Notes: generated by a model not told the origin, from the letters alone. 64,000 nt of DNA from an uncultured Halomicronema sp. (GCA_937899725.1 CALCCA010000113.1:1-64000); one strand, 5' to 3'. Positions 9,451 through 18,852 are shown, counted from the first letter of the stretch. Translations and numbers: made by a program.

Positions 9451-9654
9451 GTATTGCTGAGGCAGCGAAGCCATATTGAGAATTGCCACCTCATCTGCGA
9501 ATGAATTGCAATAAGCTGTCAGAGATGGCAGGCTAATAACTTACCCCGACAGGTCTCCTAATCTGCATCGGGCGGACGCCTCTCCCTTCAATTCCTCCAG
9601 TTCTGGAGGCTACTAAGTACACATAAGTTGTCCGTCATGACTTACCAGTGATCT

Positions 9655-9730
9655 AGCCCCCTAAATCCCCCTAAATTGGGGGACTTTAACTCCGGTCTCC
9701 CCCCAGGATGGGGGGGAATAAGGGGGGCAA
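9655..9730. repeat. Dispersed CCCCTAAATCCCCC-type repeat
   Basis: The run CCCCCTAAATCCCCC followed by AATTGGGGGACTTT and further C and G tracts forms overlapping short palindromes. This family of intergenic repeats is common in cyanobacteria. It carries no coding potential. Confidence 0.6.
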
Positions 9731-9872
9731 ATGCCGCATTTCAAGAGCCCAACCGAATGTGTATACGTAGTTGCTTCGGGAGGAGGAGGAAGCCGGTTTC
9801 TCAAAAGTTGAGAGTTGCCCACACCGGATTTATTGGCCAGTCCCGACGCAGTACGGTTCATTGACAAAACCT

Positions 9873-10973
9873 ATGGCAATCGAACTTTTACTTAACCACC
9901 CCGACGATTGGTTGCAGCCCGAGAGCGCTAGCCAGATTAACCTGCCTCACGTCAGCTATACCGACACCACCATGCGGTGTCCGCAGGCCTTAGGGCGGGG
10001 GTATCGACAATGCCTGGCGATGCGCGATGGGTTGAGCATCGTCATCTTAGATTATGAATTTCACGATGATTTTGTTAGAAAAATTCAAGCGTTTGAGCGC
10101 CCCGTGGGGCTAGAGCTCGCGTTTATGTTGACGGGCCCCAATGTCGGGCAGAGCAAATTGTTTCTCGCTGCGGGTCGGGAAATTGCCAGCTCTATCGGTC
10201 GCTATCCCGGTCATCAGCGCATCTTGAAAGTGGAGCTGCATCTCCAGTTACCCATGCTGCAAGTTTTTTTAGACGGTTTATTGGAGGCATTACCAGCCCC
10301 ACTGAAACCTTCTGCTGACGAGTATTTTGAAAAGTTTTACTCACGGCAAATCCCCCCGCTGAGCCCCCTCATCGAGCAGGCCTACTCGCTGGCCAGTTGG
10401 GCCGTGATTACGCCTCAAATGATGCAGGTATTGCAGCAGATTCTCAGCTGCCCCTATCGGGGGCTCAACCGCTGGGTATACCTGGAGGGCAAAGCCACCG
10501 AACTGATGACCTTGCGATCGCAGCAAATTGTCGAGCAACTGGTCAGTTTTGACCAGCAACTGGCGGCGCCAGCGACGCTACCACCGGATGAACTCAACCG
10601 CATTTACCAGGCCAAGGAACTGCTGCTCAGTGATTTACAGCATCCCCCGTCAATTCCGGAATTGGCGCAACACGTCAATCTCAATCGCCGGAAACTGAAT
10701 GAAAGTTTCCAGCAGGTATTTCACATGACCCCGTTTGAGTATTTGCAAGACTACCGATTAAAGCAGGCGCAAAGCATCTTGAAGTGTCCCGATACGAAAG
10801 TTGAGGACGTGATTCAAACCGTCGGCTACCGGAGTCGCAGCAACTTTGCCGTGGCGTTCCGCAAAAAATTTGGCCTCAATCCCAAACTCTATCAGCAGCA
10901 GCAGCTAAAGGGGCCGTCTGAAAAGTGCGTTGGCGGTTCGCAAGAAAGTGCGCTAACGGTTCAAAAGCCCTAG
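9873..10973 (+). CDS. AraC/PchR-type regulator of module 2
   Basis: AraC-family activator of about 366 residues. The N-terminal ligand-responsive part shares the layout of regulators 1 and 5. The C-terminal double-HTH domain includes LNRRKLNESFQQVFHMTPFE and VGYRSRSNFAVAFRKKFGLN. The ATG at 9873 (MAIELLLNHPDDWLQP) is chosen over the TTG at 9771 because it aligns with the start of the paralogue at 25155. The last ~18 codons run beyond the usual family end and are written through the tandem operator of the next gene. Probably activates receptor 2 and perhaps other class I promoters. Confidence 0.88.
   Translation: MAIELLLNHPDDWLQPESASQINLPHVSYTDTTMRCPQALGRGYRQCLAMRDGLSIVILDYEFHDDFVRKIQAFERPVGLELAFMLTGPNVGQSKLFLAAGREIASSIGRYPGHQRILKVELHLQLPMLQVFLDGLLEALPAPLKPSADEYFEKFYSRQIPPLSPLIEQAYSLASWAVITPQMMQVLQQILSCPYRGLNRWVYLEGKATELMTLRSQQIVEQLVSFDQQLAAPATLPPDELNRIYQAKELLLSDLQHPPSIPELAQHVNLNRRKLNESFQQVFHMTPFEYLQDYRLKQAQSILKCPDTKVEDVIQTVGYRSRSNFAVAFRKKFGLNPKLYQQQQLKGPSEKCVGGSQESALTVQKP
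10921..10973 (+). promoter_or_regulatory. Tandem class I AraC operator overlapping the regulator 2 tail
   Basis: AAAAGTGCGTTGGCGGTTCG at 10921 and AAAGTGCGCTAACGGTTCAA at 10945 are direct repeats with a 23-base period. The second ends in AAAAGCCCTAG, where TAG is also the stop codon of regulator 2. It resembles the tandem before the ABC pair. It lies 113 bases before the receptor 2 start. Confidence 0.55.
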
Positions 10974-11085
10974 CACGTTTTGCCCACAATCCATATTCTG
11001 CTTATTGAAAAGGGTTATCAAGTAACCCAGAGGCTGTCACCCCCGGTTCACGTCTGGAGGTAGTCCATTTTGGCAGTGAAAAAAC

Positions 11086-13695
11086 ATGGGATATCGAGTG
11101 CAATTCACCCCGAGTCTGGTGGCCGCGATCGCGGCGGTGACGATCGCGCCGCCCGCCGTTGCGCAGGGGGTGCAAATCAATCAAGTGCAAATCAATGCGG
11201 TGAATGATGCTTTAGAGGTGCAGTTGACCACCCTCAATGGCAGCCCGCCGCAAAGCTTTACCAGCCGCTATGGCACCACGGTAGTGATTGATCTGACCAA
11301 CACCCAGCTGAACTTACCAACGGGCGATCGCTTTGTTCAAGCCGAGCCAGCGGTGGGGGTGGCCTCGATTCAAGTGGCCCCGCTCGATGACCACAGCGTT
11401 CGGATCACGATTGTCGGCCAGACGCAGGCTCCCACCGTCAATTTGACCACGGCTAACGGCACCCTGCTGGTGAGTGTGGCCCCTGCCGGAGCCGAGGTTG
11501 AGCCACCGCCTGTCACCCGCCCCGTCCCGCCCGACGCGGCGCTGCCCGAGACCGACGTTGAACCGCCCCCAGCTCTCGCTGACCCCACCGATGAAACCCT
11601 GCCCGAGGCCGACGCCGCACCGGCAACAGACCCCACCGCCGCCGAAATTCGGATTGTCGTTACCGGAGACCCCACGGAGACCGACTATTTAGCGCCTGAG
11701 ACGACGACCGGCACCCGCACTAATACCGCCATTTTTGCAATCCCCCAGACGATTCAAGTGATTCCGGCGCAGGTGCTCGAAGATCAGCAGGTCATTCGCC
11801 TGCGGGAAGCTCTGCGCAACGTGCCCAACACGGTAGCAGGCAATACCTTTGGGGGAACGAGTGAAGAATTTGTGATTCGCGGCTTTAGCGGGGCGGCCAT
11901 TTTACGCGATGGCTTTCGCACCGCTAATACGGATGAAGCCACCGCCGGCTTTGAGGAAATCGCAAACGTTGACCGGGTTGAGGTGCTCAGCGGTCCGGCC
12001 TCGATCCTCTACGGCAGCATTGAACCCGGCGGGGTGATTAATTTAGTCACCAAGCAGCCCCGGCCCGAGTTTTTTGCCGAAGCGGAAGTGCAAATTGGCA
12101 GTTTTGGCTTAATCCGGCCCACGGTCGATATTTCTGGCCCTCTAACTGAAGACAGTGGTCTGTTTTATCGTCTCAATGCGGCCTACGAATCCAGCGATGG
12201 TTTTCGCGACTTTGAGACCGATGTCGAGCGGTTTTTTATCGCGCCAACAGTGGCGTGGGAGATTAGCGATCGCACCCGGCTCACCTTTGAGTTGGAATAT
12301 TTGGACGATCGCCGGCCCTTTGATCGCGGCATTCCCGCTGTTGGCGATGCCGTCGCCGATGTGCCCCTCGATACCATCATCGGTGAGCCCGATGATTTTG
12401 CTGAAGTCGAAACGCTGAATCTCGGCTATCGACTTGAGCATTCGTTCAACGATCAATGGCAATTGCGCAACCGCTTCCGCTACCGAGACTCGGATTTTCT
12501 GAATCGGCGGACTGAGGTTAATTTGCCCCTCGGTGGCATCAATGCCACCACCGGCGACATTGTCCGCACCTTTGACGCCAACGAGAGTACCTCAGAGAGT
12601 TTTGAGTTACTGACAGAAGTGGTGGGCGAATTTACGACCGGCTCCATTGAGCATACGGTGCTGTTTGGCTTCGATGTGCTGTATTCCGACAACAGCAACC
12701 TCGCGACCACCGACTTTGCCCCACCCATCAACCTGTTTGATCCCCAACCAGGCCGGGTCGAGGCTCCCGAACTGCCGCTAGCGCTCACCTTGCTCGATGC
12801 CAACGTAGAGCTAGCTCAATTCGGGGTAATTGTGCAAAATCAAGTGCAACTCTTACCCAATCTCACGGTTCTACTGGGTGGCCGGTTGGACGTGGGTCGC
12901 CAAGATCGGCAAACGGCACCGGTCTTTATTCCCGGATTTCTTTCATCCCCTGGCACGGATGATCAGCAAGACTTCAGTCATTTCAGCCCCCGAGTTGGAA
13001 TCGTTTATCAACCCATTGATCCGCTGTATTTATATGCCAGCTACAGTCAATCTTTTCGGCCCAACACCTTGGCTCAAACCACGGTTGATGGCGACTTTTT
13101 AGATCCAGAAGAGGCGGAGCAGTTTGAAGTGGGCATCAAGGCAGAGTTATTAGAAGGTCGATTAGCGGCAACGTTAGCCGTCTTCGATATTACTCTCGAA
13201 AATATTGCCGCTTCTGATCCCAACAATCCGACTTTTGTCGTCCCCATCGGGCAGCAAACCAACCGAGGCGTTGAACTGGTTTTGCAGGGGGAGATCTTAC
13301 CCGGATGGAATGTGATCGGTTCCTACGGCTTTATCGACGCTGAGATTGCAGAGAGCGAAGATTTTCCCGAGGGGGCCACTCCGCGCAACGTGCCGGAAAA
13401 TACGGCGAGCTTGTTCACCACCTACGAAATTCAGGCCGGCCCCCTCGCAGGCCTCGGTTTTGGCCTCGGCCTGTTTTTTGTCGATCGCCGATTTGGCGAC
13501 AGCGGCAACACCTTTGAACTGGACAGCTATTGGCGCACCGATGCCTCCATCTTTTATCGCCGCGATCGGCTGCAGGTCGGCCTCAACTTCCGCAATCTTT
13601 TTGACGTCGACTATTTTGAAAGCGCCGTCGATCGCCGAGGTGCCAATCCAGGAGAACCCTTTACCGTTTTAGGGTCAGTCTCCTACACGTTTTAA
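11086..13695 (+). CDS. TonB-dependent siderophore receptor 2 with AMIN domain
   Basis: Outer-membrane ferric-siderophore receptor of 869 residues. Signal peptide ending near PPAVAQG, AMIN domain at about residues 28-130, then a long Pro/Glu/Ala-rich periplasmic linker (about 130-185). The TonB-box-like RIVVTG follows, then plug (IPQTIQVIPAQVL, SGPASILYGSIEPGG) and beta barrel ending in GSVSYTF. It is most like receptor 1 and belongs to the FhuA/FecA class. The unusual feature is the proline-rich linker, which may extend the AMIN domain towards peptidoglycan. The binding protein gene follows after a 280-base gap rather than directly. Confidence 0.92.
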   Translation: MGYRVQFTPSLVAAIAAVTIAPPAVAQGVQINQVQINAVNDALEVQLTTLNGSPPQSFTSRYGTTVVIDLTNTQLNLPTGDRFVQAEPAVGVASIQVAPLDDHSVRITIVGQTQAPTVNLTTANGTLLVSVAPAGAEVEPPPVTRPVPPDAALPETDVEPPPALADPTDETLPEADAAPATDPTAAEIRIVVTGDPTETDYLAPETTTGTRTNTAIFAIPQTIQVIPAQVLEDQQVIRLREALRNVPNTVAGNTFGGTSEEFVIRGFSGAAILRDGFRTANTDEATAGFEEIANVDRVEVLSGPASILYGSIEPGGVINLVTKQPRPEFFAEAEVQIGSFGLIRPTVDISGPLTEDSGLFYRLNAAYESSDGFRDFETDVERFFIAPTVAWEISDRTRLTFELEYLDDRRPFDRGIPAVGDAVADVPLDTIIGEPDDFAEVETLNLGYRLEHSFNDQWQLRNRFRYRDSDFLNRRTEVNLPLGGINATTGDIVRTFDANESTSESFELLTEVVGEFTTGSIEHTVLFGFDVLYSDNSNLATTDFAPPINLFDPQPGRVEAPELPLALTLLDANVELAQFGVIVQNQVQLLPNLTVLLGGRLDVGRQDRQTAPVFIPGFLSSPGTDDQQDFSHFSPRVGIVYQPIDPLYLYASYSQSFRPNTLAQTTVDGDFLDPEEAEQFEVGIKAELLEGRLAATLAVFDITLENIAASDPNNPTFVVPIGQQTNRGVELVLQGEILPGWNVIGSYGFIDAEIAESEDFPEGATPRNVPENTASLFTTYEIQAGPLAGLGFGLGLFFVDRRFGDSGNTFELDSYWRTDASIFYRRDRLQVGLNFRNLFDVDYFESAVDRRGANPGEPFTVLGSVSYTF

Positions 13696-13974
13696 GCACC
13701 GGGAGCAGCAGGCCAAAGGCTAAGGGCACAAGACCCCAATAACCAGGAATCAATAAGTAGGTAGCCATAAATAAACATTGCTGTAGGGTGCGTTGTGGTG
13801 ACAGCCCAACGCACCACCAGGGTGGGCTTTGGTGCGTCACGCTAGGCGATGACACACCCTGGGATAACTAGGGCTTTCTACTTCACAAAGAACTAGGAAC
13901 CAGGAATCCAGAACCAGGAATCCAGAACCCGAAACCTAGAATCCAAAACCCCAAATCCATTGGCACATAGCAAA
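13696..13974. repeat. Intergenic repeats between receptor 2 and SBP2
   Basis: No gene is visible. The stretch contains an inverted repeat GGTGCGTT/AACGCACC around 13785-13820 and short direct repeats of CCAGGAATCCAGAA around 13900-13935. These interrupt the receptor-SBP spacing, which is only a few bases in modules 1, 3 and 4, so repeat insertion probably enlarged the gap. Confidence 0.5.
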
Positions 13975-15009
13975 ATGACATCGGCTCGACAAAAGTCAAA
14001 AAGGTTTCGGCTGCAGGTAATCTTTGGTCTGATGTGCCTGCTCATGATCGCTTGCAGCGGGCGGTCGACATTGCCGCCCCCCGCCGACCCAGGAATCCCA
14101 GCGACTCGCACGGTAGCCCATGCGCTGGGCCAAACCGAGGTGCCCTTGCAGCCCAACCGAGTCGTAGTGATGAATCCGGTTGTGGACTTAGACAATTTGT
14201 TGGCGTTAGGCATTAAGCCCGTCGGATTCGCTGAATTCACCCAAGACCGCCCCTTTCCGGTACCGCCCTATTTGTCTAGCCAGACGGCAGGAGTGGCAAC
14301 GGTAGGCGTGCTCACGCAGCCCAATCTCGAAAGCATCCTGCTGCTCAATCCCGATTTGATCATCATTAGCGAATCGCAGCGCCGACTTTATCGCCAGTTG
14401 TCCAAAATTGCCCCCACTGTCGGCGTCAGCCCCCGCGTCAGCCAATGGCAAGACCGATTTTTAGCCTTGGCTGACGCGGTGAATCAAACGGCAACCGCCG
14501 AGCAGTTGCTCAATGAATATGACCAAAAGGTGGCCACGTTTAAGCAAACCCTGGGCGATCGCCTCACTGATGTTGAGGTCTCGTACATTCGCGTGCGCAC
14601 AGACGGCATTTTTCTCTATGTCAGATCCTCCTTAGTCGGGGATGTGATGACCGACTTAGGCCTGCGGCGGCCCCCCGCGCAGGATGTCGTTTTAGCCAGG
14701 AGCACCCGGATTCCCATTAGCCTGGAGGAATTGGCAAAGGCCGATGGTGATGTCATGTTTGTGTTTGGCGTCGAATTTGGCGACACCCCCGCCATGTTTG
14801 CCCAACTGCAAACCAATCCGCTTTGGCAACGGCTCAACGCCGTTAAAACCGATCAGGTGTATGTCGTCACCGAAACTTACTGGAGCTTTCCCGGTATTCA
14901 AGGGGCCAAATTGCTAGTGGATGATTTAACTCAGTACTTAACGCAATATCTAGCAGACGTTGACCCTAATGGCGGAGGGGTACAGGGCGAGGGTTCTGGG
15001 CGACCTTGA
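13975..15009 (+). CDS. FecB-type iron-siderophore binding lipoprotein 2
   Basis: Periplasmic binding protein family 2. The lipoprotein signal peptide has a LMIAC lipobox. The N-lobe signature is HALGQTEVPLQPNRVVVM, followed by the PNLESILLLNPDLIII segment. The ATG at 13975 is preferred to the TTG at 13960. The last residues (GGGVQGEGSGRP) extend past the normal end and are encoded by a perfect hairpin, suggesting that the original stop was lost into a downstream structure. Presumed partner of receptor 2. Confidence 0.9.
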   Translation: MTSARQKSKRFRLQVIFGLMCLLMIACSGRSTLPPPADPGIPATRTVAHALGQTEVPLQPNRVVVMNPVVDLDNLLALGIKPVGFAEFTQDRPFPVPPYLSSQTAGVATVGVLTQPNLESILLLNPDLIIISESQRRLYRQLSKIAPTVGVSPRVSQWQDRFLALADAVNQTATAEQLLNEYDQKVATFKQTLGDRLTDVEVSYIRVRTDGIFLYVRSSLVGDVMTDLGLRRPPAQDVVLARSTRIPISLEELAKADGDVMFVFGVEFGDTPAMFAQLQTNPLWQRLNAVKTDQVYVVTETYWSFPGIQGAKLLVDDLTQYLTQYLADVDPNGGGVQGEGSGRP

Positions 15010-15019
15010 ACCCTCGCCC
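14985..15019. terminator. Hairpin overlapping the SBP2 stop codon
   Basis: GGGCGAGGGTTC (14985-14996) and GAACCCTCGCCC (15008-15019) form a perfect 12-base-pair stem with an 11-base loop. The SBP2 stop lies at the loop/stem border. There is no T run, so it may be a factor-dependent terminator, an mRNA-stabilising end or a repeat. Confidence 0.5.
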
Positions 15020-15057
15020 CGCAACGGCGATCGCTCATCCACTGTCACAGCAGTGCT

Positions 15058-15080
15058 AATATTGAGAATTATTCCTAGCA
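15058..15080 (+). promoter_or_regulatory. Fur-like box upstream of regulator 3
   Basis: AATATTGAGAATTATTCC around 15058-15075 resembles a Fur half-palindrome. It lies about 45 bases before the ATG of regulator 3, where it could repress the regulator under iron sufficiency. Confidence 0.5.
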
Positions 15081-15119
15081 ATGTAATACTTGACCGAAGT
15101 GTTTTAAGGCCAGGGCGGC

Positions 15120-16115
15120 ATGGCAAACGTCTTAACCGGTACTGAAGTTCAGGAAATCTTGCAGGCGTGCCGCGCCCAGGGGGCAGTGGCCGATTACGTC
15201 GAGGGGGCGGAACATTTTTTTGAGCTGCCCGCAAAACTCGGGCGCGGTTACTGGCGCAAAATCGAGCTCCGTCCTGGCTGGCAGCTCAGCTTGAGTGATC
15301 TGGAGAAACGCCAGATTCATCGTCACCGCATTCGCCAACATCCCCAGCCCATGCCACTCACCTTTAGCTACTATCTGTCGGGGGGCTGCCAGGTTGAGAA
15401 TGACGGCCTCAAGATGACCCAAGAAGAGGTTGCCGGTCACAGCTATCTCTACTGCTTACCAGCGACAGCGGAGGTTGAGCAGTACCCTGTCGGACAGCGA
15501 ATTCTCAACCTGACGCTGAGAATTCAGCCAGATCTACTGCCGGCGGTGAGCGATCGCCTGCATGAACTGCCCACTGAGATTCGCACCGCGATCGAGCAGC
15601 CTGAGCAAGCGATGCTGTACGCGGCGGGTCGCATTACCCCAACGCAGCAGCAGGTACTGAAGCAAATTTTTCACTGTCCGTATCAGGGCCTGACACGGCA
15701 GTTTTATCTAGAGGCCAAAGTCTTAGAACTGCTGGCGCTACAGTTTGATCAAATGCTGTCGTCGTCCCAGTCGCCAGCGTTGGCCGTCAACGACATTGAT
15801 CGCATTTATCAAGCCCGTGAGATCTTAATCCGCGAGATGACTGGCCCGCCCTCGCTCACCGAGTTGGCCCGGCAGGTGCAGCTAAACGAGCGCAAATTGA
15901 AGGAAGGCTTTCGGCAGGTCTTTAAGACCACTGTTTTTGGCTATTTGCAGACATATCGGCTGCAACAGGCTCGACAACTGCTCCAGGCGGGTGGCACCAC
16001 CGTTCAAGCGACGGCCCACGATGTGGGCTATGCCAGTCGCAGCTCTTTTGTGGCCGCGTTCAAAAAGCAGTTTGGGGTGACGCCCAGCAGCTGCTGTCAG
16101 CCGTCTAGTCGCTAG
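15120..16115 (+). CDS. AraC/PchR-type regulator of module 3
   Basis: AraC-family protein of 331 residues with C-terminal double HTH (LNERKLKEGFRQVFKTTVFG, then VGYASRSSFVAAFKKQFGV). The N-terminal half includes YYLSGGCQVENDGLKMTQEE, shared almost exactly with regulator 4 and more loosely with regulator 6, but not with regulators 1, 2 and 5. It therefore belongs to a second regulator subgroup that accompanies IutA-like receptors. A Fur-like box precedes it and a tandem GAAGAC operator lies just downstream. Confidence 0.92.
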   Translation: MANVLTGTEVQEILQACRAQGAVADYVEGAEHFFELPAKLGRGYWRKIELRPGWQLSLSDLEKRQIHRHRIRQHPQPMPLTFSYYLSGGCQVENDGLKMTQEEVAGHSYLYCLPATAEVEQYPVGQRILNLTLRIQPDLLPAVSDRLHELPTEIRTAIEQPEQAMLYAAGRITPTQQQVLKQIFHCPYQGLTRQFYLEAKVLELLALQFDQMLSSSQSPALAVNDIDRIYQAREILIREMTGPPSLTELARQVQLNERKLKEGFRQVFKTTVFGYLQTYRLQQARQLLQAGGTTVQATAHDVGYASRSSFVAAFKKQFGVTPSSCCQPSSR

Positions 16116-16126
16116 CGTTCAGAAAA

Positions 16127-16163
16127 GTCCGGTTAGAAGACACAAACAGTTCTTTTGGAAGAC
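16127..16163 (+). promoter_or_regulatory. Class II tandem AraC operator upstream of receptor 3
   Basis: GTCCGGTTAGAAGAC (16127-16141) and GTTCTTTTGGAAGAC (16149-16163) are direct repeats with a 22-base period. The same GAAGAC-ended tandem occurs before receptor 4 (21091-21126). Two direct repeats about two helical turns apart fit AraC-family binding. Confidence 0.55.
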
Positions 16164-16199
16164 GAGATCACCCTTGCTGTCACCACCAACCACGATATC

Positions 16200-16221
16200 T
16201 TACTGAGAACAGTTCTTAACT
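16200..16221 (+). promoter_or_regulatory. Fur-like box upstream of receptor 3
   Basis: The near-palindrome TTACTGAGAACAGTTCTTAA lies 50-70 bases before the receptor ATG and downstream of the AraC operator, the order also seen in modules 1, 4 and 5. Confidence 0.5.
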
Positions 16222-16269
16222 AACTCTGGGTTAAGCACGGTTTGGTGTGACTGATTGGTGTGAGGCGTG

Positions 16270-18852
16270 ATGACAATAGCAAGCTTTTCAGGATTAAATT
16301 TGCTGGCGATTAGCCTGTGGGCAACGGTGATCGCAGTACCCGCTGCCGCCGCCGAGTCGGTGGCCGATGTGCCGCGGCCCGACGTAGAGGTTGCTACCAC
16401 CGCTGCTGACCTATTGGCCCAAGATGAGACGACGTCTGTGGTCATCACCGATATCCAGATTGAGTCAACGGCAGATGGCTTGACAATCACTTTGGTCTCA
16501 AATCAATCTTTGGCTGCCGGGGCCCCACAGACTGTTGGCAACGCTCTGATTACCGATATCCCCAACGCCACTCTTAATCTGCAAGATCCAGCCGCTGCCG
16601 AGCAGTTTGGGCCGACTGAGGGGATTGCTCTGGTGCAAGTGTCTGAAACCCCAGACGGCGATGTGCAAATTGCCATCACCGGTACCGATGGCCCACCGGC
16701 AGCGCAACTCAGTACCCAAGGTGGCAATCTCGTGCTGAACGTCTTGCCAGGAGTCGCCACGGCGATTGAGGACGCGGACGCGGAGACGATTCAGGTGGTG
16801 GTCACTGCCACTCGCACTGAAGAAGACATTCTCGATGTGCCTCAATCCGTTACGGTGATTGACCGCGAGCAGATTCAGCAGCAGCTACAATTCACCAATA
16901 ATCTGCCCGATATTTTGGGAGAACTCGTACCCGGTTTAGGGCCACCGACGTTTCAAGATAGTACGCGTAATCTATCGCTACGAGGTCGAACCGCTCTGAT
17001 TTTGATTGACGGCGTGCCACAGAATCCCAATAGCGGCTTTGATACCGAACTCAACACCATTGATCCGGCTTTGGTAGAGCGTATTGAAATTGTCCGCGGA
17101 CCCAGTGCAATTTATGGCGATGGCGCGACCGGCGGCATTATTAATATCATCACGCGCACCCCCATCGAAGAGGGAGTTGCTTATGACATCAGGGTGGGCA
17201 CTAATGTGGGTCTCACCTCGGTTGAAGAAGATAGCTTTGGTTACACCTTCCAAGCTGGGGTAGCCGCTGCAGACGAACAGGCGGATGCTAGCTTTAACTT
17301 GACTTATGACATCCAGAACGCCCGCTTCGATGCTGAGGGCGATCGCATCCCGGCTGAGACTGGCATCGACGATACTGATCGCGTCGGACTGTTGACCAAA
17401 CTGGGATACGACTTGACTGAGGAGCAACGAGTAGCGTTGACCCACAGTTTTTACCGAGAATCCGTCGATACCGACTTCATATCCGATCCCGTTGTATTCG
17501 AAATTCCTGGCCAGCAGACAGCCAGAGCTTTAGAAATCGGGAGTATTGACTATGAAGAAGAACCGCAACAAACGAACCACGTCATTAATCTGACTTATCG
17601 TCACACTAATCTCCTCGGTTCCCAGTTTGATGCTCAGGTCTACTACCGTGATACCGAATTAACGCAGATCCTCTCAGATATTCGAGGAAGCGGGCGGCCT
17701 GACTTTCAGCCGCAGCTCTTTCAAACGGCTTTAGATTCTCTAGAGTGGGGCGGACGAGCCCAGTTTGACACCGAGTTGAGCAATAGTTTTAGCCTACTGT
17801 GGGGCGCTGACTACGGTCAGGAAGAAAATGCGCGTGTAGTGCTGGAATCAGATGCGACGACCTTTAATGAAACGGGTGAGTTGGTGATTATCGATGAATT
17901 AGGCCAAACGCCCGCATATGACTTGGAGACTTTCGGGGTGTTTGCCCAGGCCACCTGGGACATCAGCGAGCAGTGGCAGCTCAGCGGTGGACTGCGCTAC
18001 GACACCTTTGATGCCTCCGTTGAAGATACGGTCCTGGCGTTTCGCCGTAATGAAGAGGATGTTCGTACCGGGGGCGATATCCAGGCGGATGATGTGTCGT
18101 TTAATGCCGGACTGATTTACAAGCCAGTGCCCGAGATTGGCATATTTGCGAGCTTTTCTCAGGGCTTTTCCATTCCGGATATTGGTCTGAGCGCCGGTAC
18201 TAGACTGCCCGTAGAGGTTGATATCAGTACCGATGTGGCGCTGGAACCACAGCAAGTCAATAACTACGAACTGGGCGTTCGCTTTGAGTTTGGCCGCGTG
18301 CAAGCTAGCCTAGCGGGCTTTTACAGCGAGTCGGAGTTGGGGAGTGCCTTACAAATTGACGCTGATGGCTTCACGGAACTGGTGCGGGCGCCGCAGCGCA
18401 ACTATGGGCTAGAGGCCACCCTCGACTGGCAGCCTAGCGATACCTGGCGACTCGGCGGTTACTTTAGCTGGAATGAGGGTGAAAATGATGTTGATGATGA
18501 TGGCGAGTTTGAGGCGTTGAGTTCGGTGGAGGTACAGCCCTATAAGCTGGGCTTGTATGTGGAAAATGACACCACTCCCGGCTGGACCACTCGACTGCAG
18601 CTGCTAGCGGTGGGCGATCGCGATCGCGCCTTGGATGAGGACGTTGATGGGTTTGCCATTGATGGCTATGTCACCCTAGATCTCCTCAGCAGTGTTCAGT
18701 TGGGGCAAGGACGATTGACGATGGGAGTTGAAAACTTGCTGAACAGCCAATACCTGCCGGTCAGTTCTCAAGAACGTATCGGTGGCACGGAAGAACGACG
18801 CTATGCGGCACCTGGCATCACCCTGAGTCTGAGTTATTCCATCGAGTTTTAA
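16270..18852 (+). CDS. TonB-dependent receptor 3 with AMIN domain, IutA/SchT-like
   Basis: Outer-membrane receptor of about 860 residues. Signal peptide ending near PAAAAES, AMIN domain at about residues 55-165, TonB-box-like QVVVTATRTEE, plug (DVPQSVTVIDREQI, RGPSAIYGDGATGG) and barrel ending in LSLSYSIEF. The VVVTATRTEE and DGATGGIINIITR motifs place it with the IutA/hydroxamate-type receptors, to which the Anabaena schizokinen receptor SchT belongs. This differs from receptors 1, 2, 5 and 6. ATG at 16270 is chosen over the overlapping GTG at 16267. SBP3 starts 3 bases after the stop. A hydroxamate or citrate-hydroxamate substrate is inference. Confidence 0.92.
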   Translation: MTIASFSGLNLLAISLWATVIAVPAAAAESVADVPRPDVEVATTAADLLAQDETTSVVITDIQIESTADGLTITLVSNQSLAAGAPQTVGNALITDIPNATLNLQDPAAAEQFGPTEGIALVQVSETPDGDVQIAITGTDGPPAAQLSTQGGNLVLNVLPGVATAIEDADAETIQVVVTATRTEEDILDVPQSVTVIDREQIQQQLQFTNNLPDILGELVPGLGPPTFQDSTRNLSLRGRTALILIDGVPQNPNSGFDTELNTIDPALVERIEIVRGPSAIYGDGATGGIINIITRTPIEEGVAYDIRVGTNVGLTSVEEDSFGYTFQAGVAAADEQADASFNLTYDIQNARFDAEGDRIPAETGIDDTDRVGLLTKLGYDLTEEQRVALTHSFYRESVDTDFISDPVVFEIPGQQTARALEIGSIDYEEEPQQTNHVINLTYRHTNLLGSQFDAQVYYRDTELTQILSDIRGSGRPDFQPQLFQTALDSLEWGGRAQFDTELSNSFSLLWGADYGQEENARVVLESDATTFNETGELVIIDELGQTPAYDLETFGVFAQATWDISEQWQLSGGLRYDTFDASVEDTVLAFRRNEEDVRTGGDIQADDVSFNAGLIYKPVPEIGIFASFSQGFSIPDIGLSAGTRLPVEVDISTDVALEPQQVNNYELGVRFEFGRVQASLAGFYSESELGSALQIDADGFTELVRAPQRNYGLEATLDWQPSDTWRLGGYFSWNEGENDVDDDGEFEALSSVEVQPYKLGLYVENDTTPGWTTRLQLLAVGDRDRALDEDVDGFAIDGYVTLDLLSSVQLGQGRLTMGVENLLNSQYLPVSSQERIGGTEERRYAAPGITLSLSYSIEF

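Larger units (their letters stand above)
8925..9872. other. Intergenic region between modules 1 and 2, repeats only
   Basis: About 950 bases without a supportable gene; the short frames here lack family resemblance and start signals. It holds an inverted repeat (9369-9450), a small hairpin CCTCCAGTTCTGGAGG near 9595, and a G/C-homopolymer-rich cyanobacterial dispersed repeat (9655-9730). Regulator 2 starts at 9873. No clear promoter or Fur box could be assigned. Confidence 0.6.

Noticed and set aside
13890-13950. Short direct repeats of CCAGGAATCCAGAA considered as a CRISPR remnant
   Set aside because: Units are too short, without unique spacers of constant length or nearby cas genes; they are simple intergenic repeats.
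16978-17445. 155-codon frame antisense to receptor 3
   Set aside because: It runs opposite to a well-supported receptor, shows no family resemblance and follows from the codon bias of the real gene.
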